This document shows, one piece after another, positions 34,960-42,727 of a stretch of DNA of 64,000 bases (within the stretch, counting starts at the first letter, position 1; every line of letters starts with the position of its first letter). Source of the DNA: Stenotrophomonas rhizophila (lineage in GTDB: Bacteria; Pseudomonadota; Gammaproteobacteria; Xanthomonadales; Xanthomonadaceae). The notes under the pieces were generated by a model. The model saw only the letters and a list, made by a program, of their open reading frames with translations. It was not told the origin of the DNA and ran no database searches. Both the position numbers and the translations under genes were made by a program. The stretch is from assembly GCF_003651185.1 (NCBI RefSeq), contig NZ_RCDC01000004.1:2032659-2096658 (forward strand), written 5' to 3'.

Positions 34960-35437
34960 CGGTGATGCCCTCGTACATGGATTGGCGGACGCGATCGCAC
35001 TCGTCCTGGACCTTGACCACCTGCTCTGGTGTGAGCCCTGCCTTTCGCTCGAGCACATCAGGGAGGGTGTCGAAGAACTGCACGATCTTCTTCACCAGCT
35101 CGGCATAGTCGGCCTCGACCTCCGCGGCCGGCACCAGCTGCCCGATGGTCGATTCGACCTTCAGGCGCTCGTTCTCCGACTGGTAAAAGGCGCGCCGCTC
35201 CATCGGCGGCAGGTCGCGTGGATCCACCACACCTTCAGCGCCGAGCGCCGCGGCGCCAGGATTTACCAGCGCGGAGGCTGCATCGGCCAAGCGGTAGACG
35301 TCGTGCCCCGCCCGCTTGGTCAGCGGCGGAACGCCGGCCTCCTTCAGTCGCTTGCTGGCAGTGCGGCGGTCCATTCCGAACTCATCAGCCAGCCGGGCCA
35401 CGGACCAGCCTTTGGTGAATTCGTGGATGTCAGCCAT
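34934..35437 (-). CDS. Terminase small subunit (Nu1 / DUF1441-like)
   Basis: 167 residues (MADIHEFTKGWSVARLADEF). The N-terminus is a winged-helix DNA-binding part: FGMDRRTASKRLKEAGVPPL. A helical dimer region follows (MERRAFYQSENERLKVESTI, DYAELVKKIVQFFDTLPDVL). It should recognise the cos site, probably in the adjacent 35438-35693 gap, and recruit the large subunit. Confidence 0.85.
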   Translation of the reverse strand: MADIHEFTKGWSVARLADEFGMDRRTASKRLKEAGVPPLTKRAGHDVYRLADAASALVNPGAAALGAEGVVDPRDLPPMERRAFYQSENERLKVESTIGQLVPAAEVEADYAELVKKIVQFFDTLPDVLERKAGLTPEQVVKVQDECDRVRQSMYEGITDDDVRDSA

Positions 35438-35693
35438 GTCCTACCCGATGCACAGCCTATTCAGGCGTGAAAATGCGGTTTCTCCCGGGAAAATCCGCCA
35501 AAAGGTGGCCTGTGGTGGAGCACCCTAGAGGCCGAAATACTGTCTTTTACCGGGGTCCGAATTCCCCCCGGTGGCTGTGGATAACCCCGGGGGCCCCGCC
35601 CCATTCAGCCTTCTGTGGATATCTTGTGGATATTCAGCATATTCGTTCAGTTTCGCCTTCGCGCTAACCAGCGTGAAACCATTTCGTGAAACA
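35438..35693. other. Candidate cos region upstream of terminase
   Basis: 256 bp with no gene, between the small terminase gene and the DUF6527-like gene. It holds GC-rich clusters with partial symmetry (CCGGGGTCCG near 35550, CCCGGGGGCCCCG near 35587) beside AT-rich segments. Lambda-like phages keep cos next to the small terminase gene. The exact cut site cannot be read from the sequence alone. Confidence 0.35.
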
Positions 35694-36062
35694 TTAGTGC
35701 TCGACCGGGGTCAGCGGCACCGTCGTCCCCGCCAAAGCGTGGGTGCAATCGCTCAAGAACTCGATCTGCCCTTCGCGCACGAACGAGTGGCAGGTGTGGC
35801 ACATGCTGACGCCGTCTTCGTCGGGGTGGTGTTTGTCGCAGTGCTCCGGCCCAAGATGGCGACGCTTTTCCTGCTCGTGCCATTCGGATTCGTAGCAGCA
35901 ACCGCCACGCGCCAAGATGGACGGCGATAGGGTTGGACTCTCCACGTCGCCGTTGAAATGCCACGTAGTGCCGGCGCCCCGCACAGGGAGGTTGTGGTAC
36001 AGCCTGCACCCCGGGCACTTGAAGGACACGTGCCCATCCTCAAAACTCACCAGAGGGCTCAC
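35694..36062 (-). CDS. DUF6527-like Cys/His-rich phage protein
   Basis: 122 residues from GTG 36062, which overlaps the Rz stop (GTGA). Begins VSPLVSFEDGHVSFKCPGCR and has LPVRGAGTTWHFNGDVESPT and CDKHHPDEDGVSMCHTCHSF. Several Cys and His pairs could bind zinc. Such small proteins are common between the lysis and packaging genes of temperate siphophages; their role is unknown. Confidence 0.7.
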   Translation of the reverse strand: MSPLVSFEDGHVSFKCPGCRLYHNLPVRGAGTTWHFNGDVESPTLSPSILARGGCCYESEWHEQEKRRHLGPEHCDKHHPDEDGVSMCHTCHSFVREGQIEFLSDCTHALAGTTVPLTPVEH

Positions 36063-36547
36063 CGGATCATCTCGGCACGGTCTGCGGCGATGACGGCTTG
36101 GCATGCTCTGAGCTGGTCGTCGGCGTCTCGGCCGATTCCAATAGCAGGGCCCGCAACCGTGACTCCGAGGTCGGCGGGCGCATCACGTTGGACGGCGCCG
36201 GGGGCAGCTTCGGACAGGCGACCGGTGTGACAGGTGGCGAGGTCGTGGCGCAGCCGGACAGTGCCAGCACGCAGCTCAGCCACAACAGCAGCAGGGACGG
36301 TCTCGGCCGCAGCGCGGTCTTCTTCATACTTCGCTCCGATGGTGGCCATGCGGTGGCCTTGGGTGTGCTCAACCTGTCGGGCATCATTCACGTGGGTGGC
36401 GAATGCCTCGGCGCCAGCAGCACGCTGATTGGCTTCTTTGCCCTCGGCGCGATCGCCCTTCCACGACCAGCCAGCAGCGAACCCACCCCCGGCGATGAGT
36501 GAGGTCCAGACGATGAAGGCGACGATGGCGGCTGCGGTCCGGTTCAT
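36059..36547 (-). CDS. Inner-membrane spanin Rz-like
   Basis: 162 residues from ATG 36547. One N-terminal membrane helix (AAAIVAFIVWTSLIAGGGFA) and a long helical periplasmic part (EGKEANQRAAGAEAFATHVN ... DDQLRACQAVIAADRAEMIR) fit an i-spanin. A lipoprotein (Rz1-like) is encoded inside it in another frame. The two should link inner and outer membranes at lysis. Starts at the endolysin stop (TGATG). Confidence 0.82.
   Translation of the reverse strand: MNRTAAAIVAFIVWTSLIAGGGFAAGWSWKGDRAEGKEANQRAAGAEAFATHVNDARQVEHTQGHRMATIGAKYEEDRAAAETVPAAVVAELRAGTVRLRHDLATCHTGRLSEAAPGAVQRDAPADLGVTVAGPAIGIGRDADDQLRACQAVIAADRAEMIR
36067..36327 (-). CDS. Outer-membrane spanin Rz1-like lipoprotein nested in Rz
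   Basis: 86 residues from ATG 36327 (MKKTALRPRPSLLLLWLSCV) with lipobox LSGC, then a Pro-rich mature part TTSPPVTPVACPKLPPAPSN. It lies wholly inside the Rz gene in another frame, as in lambda. Pro-rich lipoproteins of this kind are o-spanins. High confidence because lipobox and nesting agree. Confidence 0.82.
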   Translation of the reverse strand: MKKTALRPRPSLLLLWLSCVLALSGCATTSPPVTPVACPKLPPAPSNVMRPPTSESRLRALLLESAETPTTSSEHAKPSSPQTVPR

Positions 36548-37008
36548 CACTGGCCCTCACACATACGGCGCTCATCGGCGCGACGGTTGGCCAGGCCTTG
36601 CACCCGCTTGCCGCCAGCAAAGACCCATCGATCAAGCTCGGCGCACCACATTTTGGCAGGTTGGCCAGCGTTGATCTTGCGTACCAGCGTCGAGCGGCAG
36701 GCTGCCCCCACACCAACGTTGTAGGTCCAGCTCAGGACCGCCGCCCACTCATTCTGGCGCAGCGGCATGTCGATACAGGCGGTAATGCCGGCCATGTACT
36801 GTCCGAGACGACTGCTGAGCTTCTCGGTGCACTCCTGCTCGGTGTAACGGGCTTTAGCTGGACGGCCGGTATCCCCGTAGCAGTAGGTGGCCACCCCGAC
36901 CATGTCCACGTAGGGCTCGGGCGAGTAACCCTCCCACGGTTTGACAAGGGCGGTGGCGGTCAAGGCGATAACTGCAGCCGCGCTGCCGCCAATTATTTTG
37001 GCTTTCAT
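36547..37008 (-). CDS. SAR endolysin, glycoside hydrolase family 24 lysozyme
   Basis: 153 residues from ATG 37008, which overlaps the holin stop (ATGA). The N-terminal weakly hydrophobic helix (KIIGGSAAAVIALTATALV) is Gly/Ala/Ser/Thr-rich, typical of a signal-arrest-release anchor. The T4-type triad is in order: E26 (KPWEGYSP), D35 and T41 (VDMVGVATYCYGDTG). It hydrolyses peptidoglycan after release from the membrane. Cys43 near the active site may take part in disulfide control. Confidence 0.88.
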   Translation of the reverse strand: MKAKIIGGSAAAVIALTATALVKPWEGYSPEPYVDMVGVATYCYGDTGRPAKARYTEQECTEKLSSRLGQYMAGITACIDMPLRQNEWAAVLSWTYNVGVGAACRSTLVRKINAGQPAKMWCAELDRWVFAGGKRVQGLANRRADERRMCEGQ

Positions 37009-37244
37009 CCGATCACCCCGCCACTTCGCGCCTGGCGCCATTCCCTGACCCACTTCCAGACCAGGTAGCCGATCTGACCCACCAGGTAGATTGCGGTCAG
37101 CACCAGCACTGCCTTGTCCAAGGTCAGGCCTGATGCGACGGCCGTAGCCACCGTTACCGGTGGCGTCACCTTCAGGGCTGCGGTCCCCACCGCGTCAATG
37201 ATTTCTCCCCGCATGTCGGTTCCATGGTTGATACGGTTCGGCAT
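37005..37244 (-). CDS. Holin
   Basis: 79 residues (MPNRINHGTDMRGEIIDAVG) with hydrophobic stretches at about residues 16-41 (VGTAALKVTPPVTVATAVAS) and 44-64 (KAVLVLTAIYLVGQIGYLVW), and a basic C-terminus. A second ATG at codon 11 could give a shorter form, as in dual-start holins. It overlaps the endolysin start. It should permeabilise the inner membrane and trigger release of the SAR endolysin. Confidence 0.75.
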   Translation of the reverse strand: MPNRINHGTDMRGEIIDAVGTAALKVTPPVTVATAVASGLTLDKAVLVLTAIYLVGQIGYLVWKWVREWRQARSGGVIG

Positions 37245-37348
37245 GAAGCCCTCCCCGATTGGTCAATAGGTGCCCGCCCCGCTGCCGGCTTGGCGCAAGG
37301 GTTGATCCGGTCTGGAGGCGGGCAAAGGTATGCCGGGCAGCAGCCCGG

Positions 37349-38113
37349 TCAGGTTGTGTAGATCAGTTCGGTGCGTTCAACCCCAGCCCCGCCGCCGACC
37401 GTGTATCTGATCGGAACGCTCAGGCGGTGGAATCGATCAAACAGCGCACACATGGCCGGGTGGTCGTTGATGGTCAGGATCGCCTTACCCTTCAACGCAC
37501 TCATCGCCTCGGCCAGCTGCTCGTACTCTCCCAAAGGAAAACCTTGGCCGTAGCCGGTTGTCTGCCAGTAGGGAGGATCGAGGAAAAACAGCGTCTCGGG
37601 CCGGTCGTACTTTTCAATGCAGCGCTGCCAGGGCAACTGCTCGATCACCACGCCATGCAGGCGCATATGGGCATCGCTCAGATCCTGTTCCAGACGGAGC
37701 AGGTTGATGCGCTTCGCGCCAGTCGGGCCCACCCCGAGTGTCTGACCTTCCACCTTACCGCCGAAGCTGAGCTTCTGGAGGTAGTAGAACCGGGCTGCGC
37801 GCTGGATATCGGTCAGCGTATCTACGTTCTGCAGCTGTGCCCACCGGTACATCTCGCGACTGGTCAAGGACCAGCGGAAGTGACGAACGAACTCATCCAG
37901 GTGGTTGGCCACAACGCGGTACAGCCGTACCAGTTCGCCATGGGTGTCGTTGAGCACCTCGATCTTAGCGGGCGTTCGTTCGAACAGCATCGCAGCGCTG
38001 CCAGCGAAGGCTTCAACGTAGCAGGAGTGGGACCGATCGTTGATCAACGGCAGCAGGTGTTTCACCAGGCGCGTTTTACCGCCCGGCCAAGGAAAAAGAG
38101 TCTTCGTGTTCAT
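37349..38113 (-). CDS. D12-class DNA adenine methylase (Dam-like)
   Basis: 254 residues (MNTKTLFPWPGGKTRLVKHL). SAM-binding motif FPWPGGK at 7-13, YVEAFAGSAAMLFE and the catalytic DPPYWQTT near residue 178, in the D12 (Dam/DpnM) order. It methylates N6 of adenine; target sequence not inferable. Lying between lysis genes and a HEPN-like gene, it may modify phage DNA late in infection to escape host restriction. Confidence 0.88.
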   Translation of the reverse strand: MNTKTLFPWPGGKTRLVKHLLPLINDRSHSCYVEAFAGSAAMLFERTPAKIEVLNDTHGELVRLYRVVANHLDEFVRHFRWSLTSREMYRWAQLQNVDTLTDIQRAARFYYLQKLSFGGKVEGQTLGVGPTGAKRINLLRLEQDLSDAHMRLHGVVIEQLPWQRCIEKYDRPETLFFLDPPYWQTTGYGQGFPLGEYEQLAEAMSALKGKAILTINDHPAMCALFDRFHRLSVPIRYTVGGGAGVERTELIYTT

Positions 38114-38288
38114 GTCTCAGCTATTGCGACAATTGTTAAGCAAACTGCACGCGCTCTCCGGAGAGCGGCAGGGCTTAGGCCAATGGCACGCGGCTGAAAC
38201 GCGTGTACTGCGGCGGCGCCTCGGTGCTGGAAGGCATCGGGGCGCCGCTCTGTTTGATGGTTGGGTTTCACACCCCAGAAACGACGAA

Positions 38289-38325
38289 CCGCAGGTCACT
38301 GGACCTCCCGAGTCCAGGCCTGCGG
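38289..38325. other. Long imperfect hairpin
   Basis: CCGCAGG (38289-38295) pairs with CCTGCGG (38319-38325), and CTGGAC (38299-38304) with GTCCAG (38312-38317), leaving a 7-nt loop. No T run follows on either strand, so it is more likely a regulatory RNA structure than a terminator. Confidence 0.4.
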
Positions 38326-38398
38326 CCGTTGAGCGCGGGTTGATTGGAACCTCTCCCACGGTAGCTACTGTGGACTAAGTCTGGTTCCCGCTGCAACT

Positions 38399-38462
38399 GC
38401 GGTAAGGTTTCTTACCGCATTCGGGCGAATGCGGTAAGGTTCGCGGCGAATGCGGTAAGGTT
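38399..38462. repeat. GCGGTAAGGTT iterated repeats
   Basis: GCGGTAAGGTT occurs at 38399, 38431 and 38452. The last two are extended to GAATGCGGTAAGGTT and are 21 bp apart (two helical turns). An inverted copy, CTTACCGCATTC, lies at 38411-38422. The pattern suggests cooperative protein binding; the protein is unknown. Confidence 0.55.
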
Positions 38463-38537
38463 TGTTAACGTTATCGCGCCGGCATACGCTCGCATCACCG
38501 GCAACACGTTCGTAATCGCACAAATCAGCTCGCAAAT

Positions 38538-39341
38538 TCAGAAGAGTGTCTTCGTGATTTTCTTCACCCCAGCAACAAGATCGCTAACTTGTTCCATCGT
38601 AGGCTCCACCGCTTTGCTGTGGTCGCAAAGATTCCTAACATCTCCCAGATGCTGGATGAACCTCCACTGCGGAACATCTGTTACACCTGCACTCTTCAGC
38701 AACTCATTGAGATCAGATATTCCGGGGGCCTTCTTGGCAACTTTGATCGCGTGATTTGAGCAGACTTGAGCCAAATGACGCTCCAGCACGACACCCGCCA
38801 TCGCTCCCGCTGCGCGAGTGAATCTCTGCTTTAGTAATGCCCCAGCAGCGTCCAGTTCAGAGTCAAATAAATCAGCTTGAACAAGCTGACTTATATCGAA
38901 AAGAGAGCTCTCAAATCTAGGCTTCACAGAATTGAGAATGGCTAGTTGCTGTTGAAAATGCGGTATCGCCGCGTCAACTCCGACAATCTTTTCACGCCCC
39001 CTTGTGATCTCAAGGCCCTGGAGTGCGTCCTCGATACGATAGCTTTCAAAGCCAACCGACTTCCGCGTTTTTGGCTTTTCATAGTGCCGTACGAAGTCAG
39101 CGAGACGATCCGGGAGCAACTGCCGGATCAGGCTCAACGCCTCCGAGTACCACGCTTGGTATTCCGATCTGAAATTCGGAACACCTTTTAGGAACTCCTC
39201 AGCGCCCTTTCCTAACTGCTTATTTACCTCTTTATCGAACTCTTCACGATGTGCATATCGTTGAATACCATTAAAGAGATTATCACCTGTTGCGATCAAC
39301 GCGTCCAAGTCCTTCTTGTACCGCTCCAAATTCGAGATCAT
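38538..39341 (-). CDS. HEPN-like C-terminal domain protein (AT-rich moron)
   Basis: 267 residues from ATG 39341 (MISNLERYKKDLDALIATGD). The C-terminal 130 residues are helical and end with WRFIQHLGDVRNLCDHSKAV, giving an R-N-x3-H motif (R236, H241) of HEPN type. The N-terminal half is a separate helical domain. Base composition is clearly lower in GC than the flanking late genes. It sits between the late regulator region and the methylase, a place where temperate phages keep accessory genes. A role in superinfection exclusion is a hypothesis. Confidence 0.6.
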   Translation of the reverse strand: MISNLERYKKDLDALIATGDNLFNGIQRYAHREEFDKEVNKQLGKGAEEFLKGVPNFRSEYQAWYSEALSLIRQLLPDRLADFVRHYEKPKTRKSVGFESYRIEDALQGLEITRGREKIVGVDAAIPHFQQQLAILNSVKPRFESSLFDISQLVQADLFDSELDAAGALLKQRFTRAAGAMAGVVLERHLAQVCSNHAIKVAKKAPGISDLNELLKSAGVTDVPQWRFIQHLGDVRNLCDHSKAVEPTMEQVSDLVAGVKKITKTLF

Positions 39342-39637
39342 GGCCACTCCAGTTCGTAGGCATATCCAACCGCCCTTCTCGTTCACGGGATCACCGAGAC
39401 CTGCCAGCTCCTTGGCGACTGCCCACCTTGATAACTTCTTCGCCCTACCACTACAGAAGCTCTCCGAATGATTGTAGCGCTGCGTGACCTCGGGCTGCCA
39501 TCAGCTAGATGGAGATCCCTCAAGCCGAGGCTCTGCGTCGTTACTTAAAGAGCCTGTGAAGTCTGACTAGAGGCTGCAGAGTGGAGAAGAAGCTATATAG
39601 GCTGACAGGTACTGAAGCATCAACCATTCAAAACGTT
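39342..39637. other. Intergenic region, no gene seen
   Basis: 296 bp. The part at 39540-39640 is AT-richer. I saw no coherent coding frame, terminator or repeat here. Promoters for the downstream leftward genes could lie within it. Confidence 0.3.
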
Positions 39638-40399
39638 TCAATTGAAAATCCTGGCACTGAACTCTCTCCGGCCATCTTCAAGCGCCTGGCGCAGCGTTGC
39701 GGCCGCGATCCCGTACACACGGAGATAGTCCCCCTTCCGCATCTTCGCCGCTTTGGCCGCATCCTGTGTCGCGATCTTCCCTTCGGGCCACACCAGATCG
39801 TTCACCGCGTCCTGCAGCACCATACGCATGCGCCAGCGGTCAGCCGGGTCATCCATTCGAAGCTCGGGCTTTGCGCCTATGCGGCGCTGCCACTGGATCT
39901 GTCGCATCACCCTCCTGGCCAAAGAACGCCCCAGCGACGACAGAGACACTCCCTGCCCTCGCAGCGCCACCGCCAGCACGGCCTGCTTGGCGACAGAGTC
40001 GCGCATCATGCCTACTGCGCCAGCGATGTCAGCAGCCGTCAGCGTCGGCATGGTTGACCTGCCGTCCGATGGCTCGCGGAAGCTCCCTCCGACCAGCATG
40101 CGGGCGATCAGCTCGAGTGGATCACGCTGCAGGGTGGGGTCTGCCGCAGATACTCGGCCACGAGCCGCTCTGACCACCGGAGGTGCCGACAGCAAATGGG
40201 GCTTGTGCCCCCATGCCCGGGCCGCCTGATCTTCTGCATCGGCCCCGACGCAAAGCTCACCATGGGCGCTGCAGCGCGCGCAGACCACCTGCGCGGTGCG
40301 GCGGCTGCCGACACTGCCACGCGCGCGCATGCGCACTTCGTGACTGCCGCAGTTGCCACACGGCGTCAGGTCCACCGCGGGCGCCGCCACTGCCGACAT
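39638..40399 (-). CDS. Lar-like zinc-ribbon protein with helical C-terminal domain (possible late regulator)
   Basis: 253 residues from ATG 40399 (MSAVAAPAVDLTPCGNCGSH). The N-terminal 70 residues, CGNCGSHEV ... CARCSAHGELC ... DAEDQAARAWG, resemble Lar restriction-alleviation zinc ribbons (CPxCGS ... CxxCGA ... AxxAW). The C-terminal part is helical and basic (SLGRSLARRVMRQIQWQRRI, KMRKGDYLRVYGIAAATLRQ). It is the last gene of the early leftward operon and precedes the late genes, the place of Q-type antiterminators. Both roles are hypotheses. Confidence 0.5.
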   Translation of the reverse strand: MSAVAAPAVDLTPCGNCGSHEVRMRARGSVGSRRTAQVVCARCSAHGELCVGADAEDQAARAWGHKPHLLSAPPVVRAARGRVSAADPTLQRDPLELIARMLVGGSFREPSDGRSTMPTLTAADIAGAVGMMRDSVAKQAVLAVALRGQGVSLSSLGRSLARRVMRQIQWQRRIGAKPELRMDDPADRWRMRMVLQDAVNDLVWPEGKIATQDAAKAAKMRKGDYLRVYGIAAATLRQALEDGRREFSARIFN

Positions 40400-40551
40400 C
40401 AGGCCACCTCGCAGTTGCTGACCCAGCGGGACCGGCCGTCCTGCCAGACCTCCCACAGGCTGCCGTCGACCTGGCACCTGATGGGGCCCTCCTTTCCTTC
40501 CAGGTACAGGTGGTGGGTTGCCTCGTCCAGGCTGAGGAATTTGGGAATCAT
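40399..40551 (-). CDS. 50-residue phage protein
   Basis: MIPKFLSLDEATHHLYLEGK, then EGPIRCQVDGSLWEVWQDGR, 50 residues from ATG 40551. The stop shares one base with the start of the zinc-ribbon gene (TGATG) and the start overlaps the helicase stop, so it is part of the coupled early operon. No domain recognised. Confidence 0.6.
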   Translation of the reverse strand: MIPKFLSLDEATHHLYLEGKEGPIRCQVDGSLWEVWQDGRSRWVSNCEVA

Positions 40552-42296
40552 CGGGAGGTCTCCATGGTTGTAACGTTGGTTGTTTCCAGGGCCGCGCCCT
40601 GTTGTTGAAGGAATTGCTGGGCCAGCGCGCGCAGCTGGTTCTCGCCTACGTCCAGACGCTCCACCAGATGTTCGCCTGGGCTGCGCACGCCCTCGATCTG
40701 TTCGCGCTTCACCCCGAGCACGTCCGACACGATCGGGTCGCTGCCGCTGTCGGAGAGCAGGAAATACGCCATGACCGGCTCTCCTTGGCCATCGCGGTGC
40801 ACACGGCCGATGCACTGCTCGTGGACGCCGGGCGACCAATCCAGCTCGCCGAATACCGCGGTGCTGCAAACGTGCTGCAGTCCATCGATGCCCGCGCCAG
40901 AGCGGAGGCTGATCAGCATCACCTGACTGTCGCCGGCGATGAATGCCTCCTTCGCCGCCTGTTTCTGGTTCGGAGACTCGCTGCCGGTGTACATGACCGG
41001 GTTGTACGCAGCCAGCTTCTCCTGCCAGATGCTGTAGACCTCCCGGTGCCACCCGAACAGCAGCACCTTCTGGCCGCTCTCCAGAAGCAGCCTGACGAAC
41101 TCGGCCACGTAGGGGGCCTTGGCCACGCCCGTCGCTTGCCGCAGCAGCCGGTCGAATTCGCCGGCGGCCTGCATCTTCTCGCCGCGGTACTGCTCGTTGG
41201 CCCGCAGGATGATCCGCGCCAGCGCAGCGGCGTCGCCGGTGATGGCGTCCAGCGCCTTGGCGTCGGCCTCCACCTCGTGCGGGATCTTTGACAGCGCCGG
41301 CAGTTCGCGCCCTACTTCTTTGCGGGTGCGGCGCAGCATGATCCCCTGCCGCCGCAGGTACTGGCCAAACTGCTCTGCGTCCTGCAGCTTGGCCTTCTCC
41401 CCGGGCGCGGAAATGCACCATTCCCGGAGAAACTCGTCATAGGTGCCCAGGCAGCCCGGCAGCAGCGGGTCGACCACATGGAAGAACTCGCACCCGTAGT
41501 TGTAGATCGGGGTGGCGGTCAGGCCCATGCGCAGCCTTGCTCGGCTGGCGAGGTGGCGGCAGGCGCTGTGGATGCTGCTGTCCGGGCTGCGCAGCTGCTG
41601 GCATTCTTCGAACACCACGTACTGCGCGATCTCGCCCAACGTCTCAGCCCAGCCCCGGAGCTTGTGGTAGCTGACCAGGATTACGTCCGGCAGCGTGTCC
41701 CACAGATCCTTGATCCGCTGCTTCGGCTGCCGCACGAGCGGGTACGGCGCACCTTTCCTGATGTGGTGCACGCGCAGCTGCGGCGCGAACTCGGCCAGCT
41801 TCTCCGGCCAGTGGTTCGGCAGCGCCGCCGGGTACACCACCACCGCCGGCAGGTTGCCCGGCGCGGCCATCGGGCAGATGCCGGTGACCGTCTTGCCAAG
41901 GCCAAGATCGTCGGCCAGCAGTAGGCCGCCACGGATGGACAGCTGCGCGCCCGCGACGCGCTGGTACTCCCGAGGCGGCTTGGCCAAGGTGAACTCTGGT
42001 ATCTGCACGCGGCCGGCCAGCAGCTCGCCCAGACTTCGCTCCATGTCAACATGCTCGGCGGCCAGCAGCTGCAGCGCGCGCTCGGTGTCGGCATCCATCG
42101 ACAGCGGGTAGCGCTGCGTGAACCACTGCAGCTCCCGGCTGTTCTCTGGCGTGGCCGACAGGTCGATGTGCTCTGCGGCGTGCTGGCGCACCCGGGGAAA
42201 CACGCGTTTCATGCGCGCGCGCACCTGCGGCTCGCAGATCACCCGCCAGGTGCTGCCGGCGGCGCTGTACAGGAGGGTTCCATAGGTTGTCTGCAT
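40548..42296 (-). CDS. SNF2-family DEAD/DEAH-type helicase
   Basis: 582 residues from ATG 42296 (MQTTYGTLLYSAAGSTWRVI). Motif I LLADDLGLGKTVTG (about 127-140), Ia VVYPAALPNHW, II VVFEECQQL (DEAH replaced by EECQ), III MGLTATPIYN, V/VI SLRSGAGIDGLQ and CIGRVHRDGQGEPV. It is a DNA translocase without an obvious extra domain. The upstream gene encodes a PD-(D/E)XK nuclease with a one-base overlap; such helicase-nuclease pairs are common in phage replication or recombination modules. Confidence 0.85.
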   Translation of the reverse strand: MQTTYGTLLYSAAGSTWRVICEPQVRARMKRVFPRVRQHAAEHIDLSATPENSRELQWFTQRYPLSMDADTERALQLLAAEHVDMERSLGELLAGRVQIPEFTLAKPPREYQRVAGAQLSIRGGLLLADDLGLGKTVTGICPMAAPGNLPAVVVYPAALPNHWPEKLAEFAPQLRVHHIRKGAPYPLVRQPKQRIKDLWDTLPDVILVSYHKLRGWAETLGEIAQYVVFEECQQLRSPDSSIHSACRHLASRARLRMGLTATPIYNYGCEFFHVVDPLLPGCLGTYDEFLREWCISAPGEKAKLQDAEQFGQYLRRQGIMLRRTRKEVGRELPALSKIPHEVEADAKALDAITGDAAALARIILRANEQYRGEKMQAAGEFDRLLRQATGVAKAPYVAEFVRLLLESGQKVLLFGWHREVYSIWQEKLAAYNPVMYTGSESPNQKQAAKEAFIAGDSQVMLISLRSGAGIDGLQHVCSTAVFGELDWSPGVHEQCIGRVHRDGQGEPVMAYFLLSDSGSDPIVSDVLGVKREQIEGVRSPGEHLVERLDVGENQLRALAQQFLQQQGAALETTNVTTMETSR

Positions 42297-42727
42297 CACA
42301 GTGCCTGCCTCTTCAGGCGGATGATGTTGAAGGGCTTGCCGTGCCACGCCGGCCGGGCCACCAGCGGGCGTTCGCCCCAGCGCTCTGTGGTGACCAGCAG
42401 CACCCCGCGCACCTGCGGCAGTTTGATGTAGCGCCCCACCTGCCGCAGGGCATCGGCGAGCGAGCCGGCCACCTTCACCTCGATCACCAGACCGTCCAGC
42501 CAGAAGTCAGCGCGGTTGCTGGCGTCCAGCCGGTACTCGCGCACGTGCGCGTGGCCCGCTCTGTCCAGGACGGTGGCCAGAACCTCGTGCAGCTGGATCT
42601 CAGACCCGTAGCGATACCCGAAGCCGGCCAGCAGCCGGCCAATGCCCTTTAGCTGCAACTGCTCTTCCATTGCGGTGCCTGGCTTCATCGGTGCCAACTC
42701 CCGCTGCGTGATGATCGGACCGCCCAT
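42296..42727 (-). CDS. PD-(D/E)XK nuclease-like protein
   Basis: 143 residues from ATG 42727 (MGGPIITQRELAPMKPGTAM), overlapping the preceding stop (TGATG). ASNRADFWLDGLVIEVKVAG carries the D-x(8)-E-V-K signature of the PD-(D/E)XK fold, and LPQVRGVLLVTT gives the following strand. It pairs with the SNF2 helicase. Possible role in recombination or degradation of branched DNA; substrate unknown. Confidence 0.65.
   Translation of the reverse strand: MGGPIITQRELAPMKPGTAMEEQLQLKGIGRLLAGFGYRYGSEIQLHEVLATVLDRAGHAHVREYRLDASNRADFWLDGLVIEVKVAGSLADALRQVGRYIKLPQVRGVLLVTTERWGERPLVARPAWHGKPFNIIRLKRQAL

Larger units (their letters stand above)
38114..38537. other. Regulatory-looking intergenic region with hairpin and repeats
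   Basis: 424 bp with no convincing gene between the methylase and the HEPN-like gene. It contains a strong stem-loop (38289-38325) and three GCGGTAAGGTT repeats (38399-38462). It probably contains a promoter or a control site for late genes to its left. Confidence 0.4.

Noticed and set aside
38399..38462. Possible CRISPR array
   Set aside because: Only three short direct copies, one inverted, spacing unequal (32 and 21 bp) and no cas genes.
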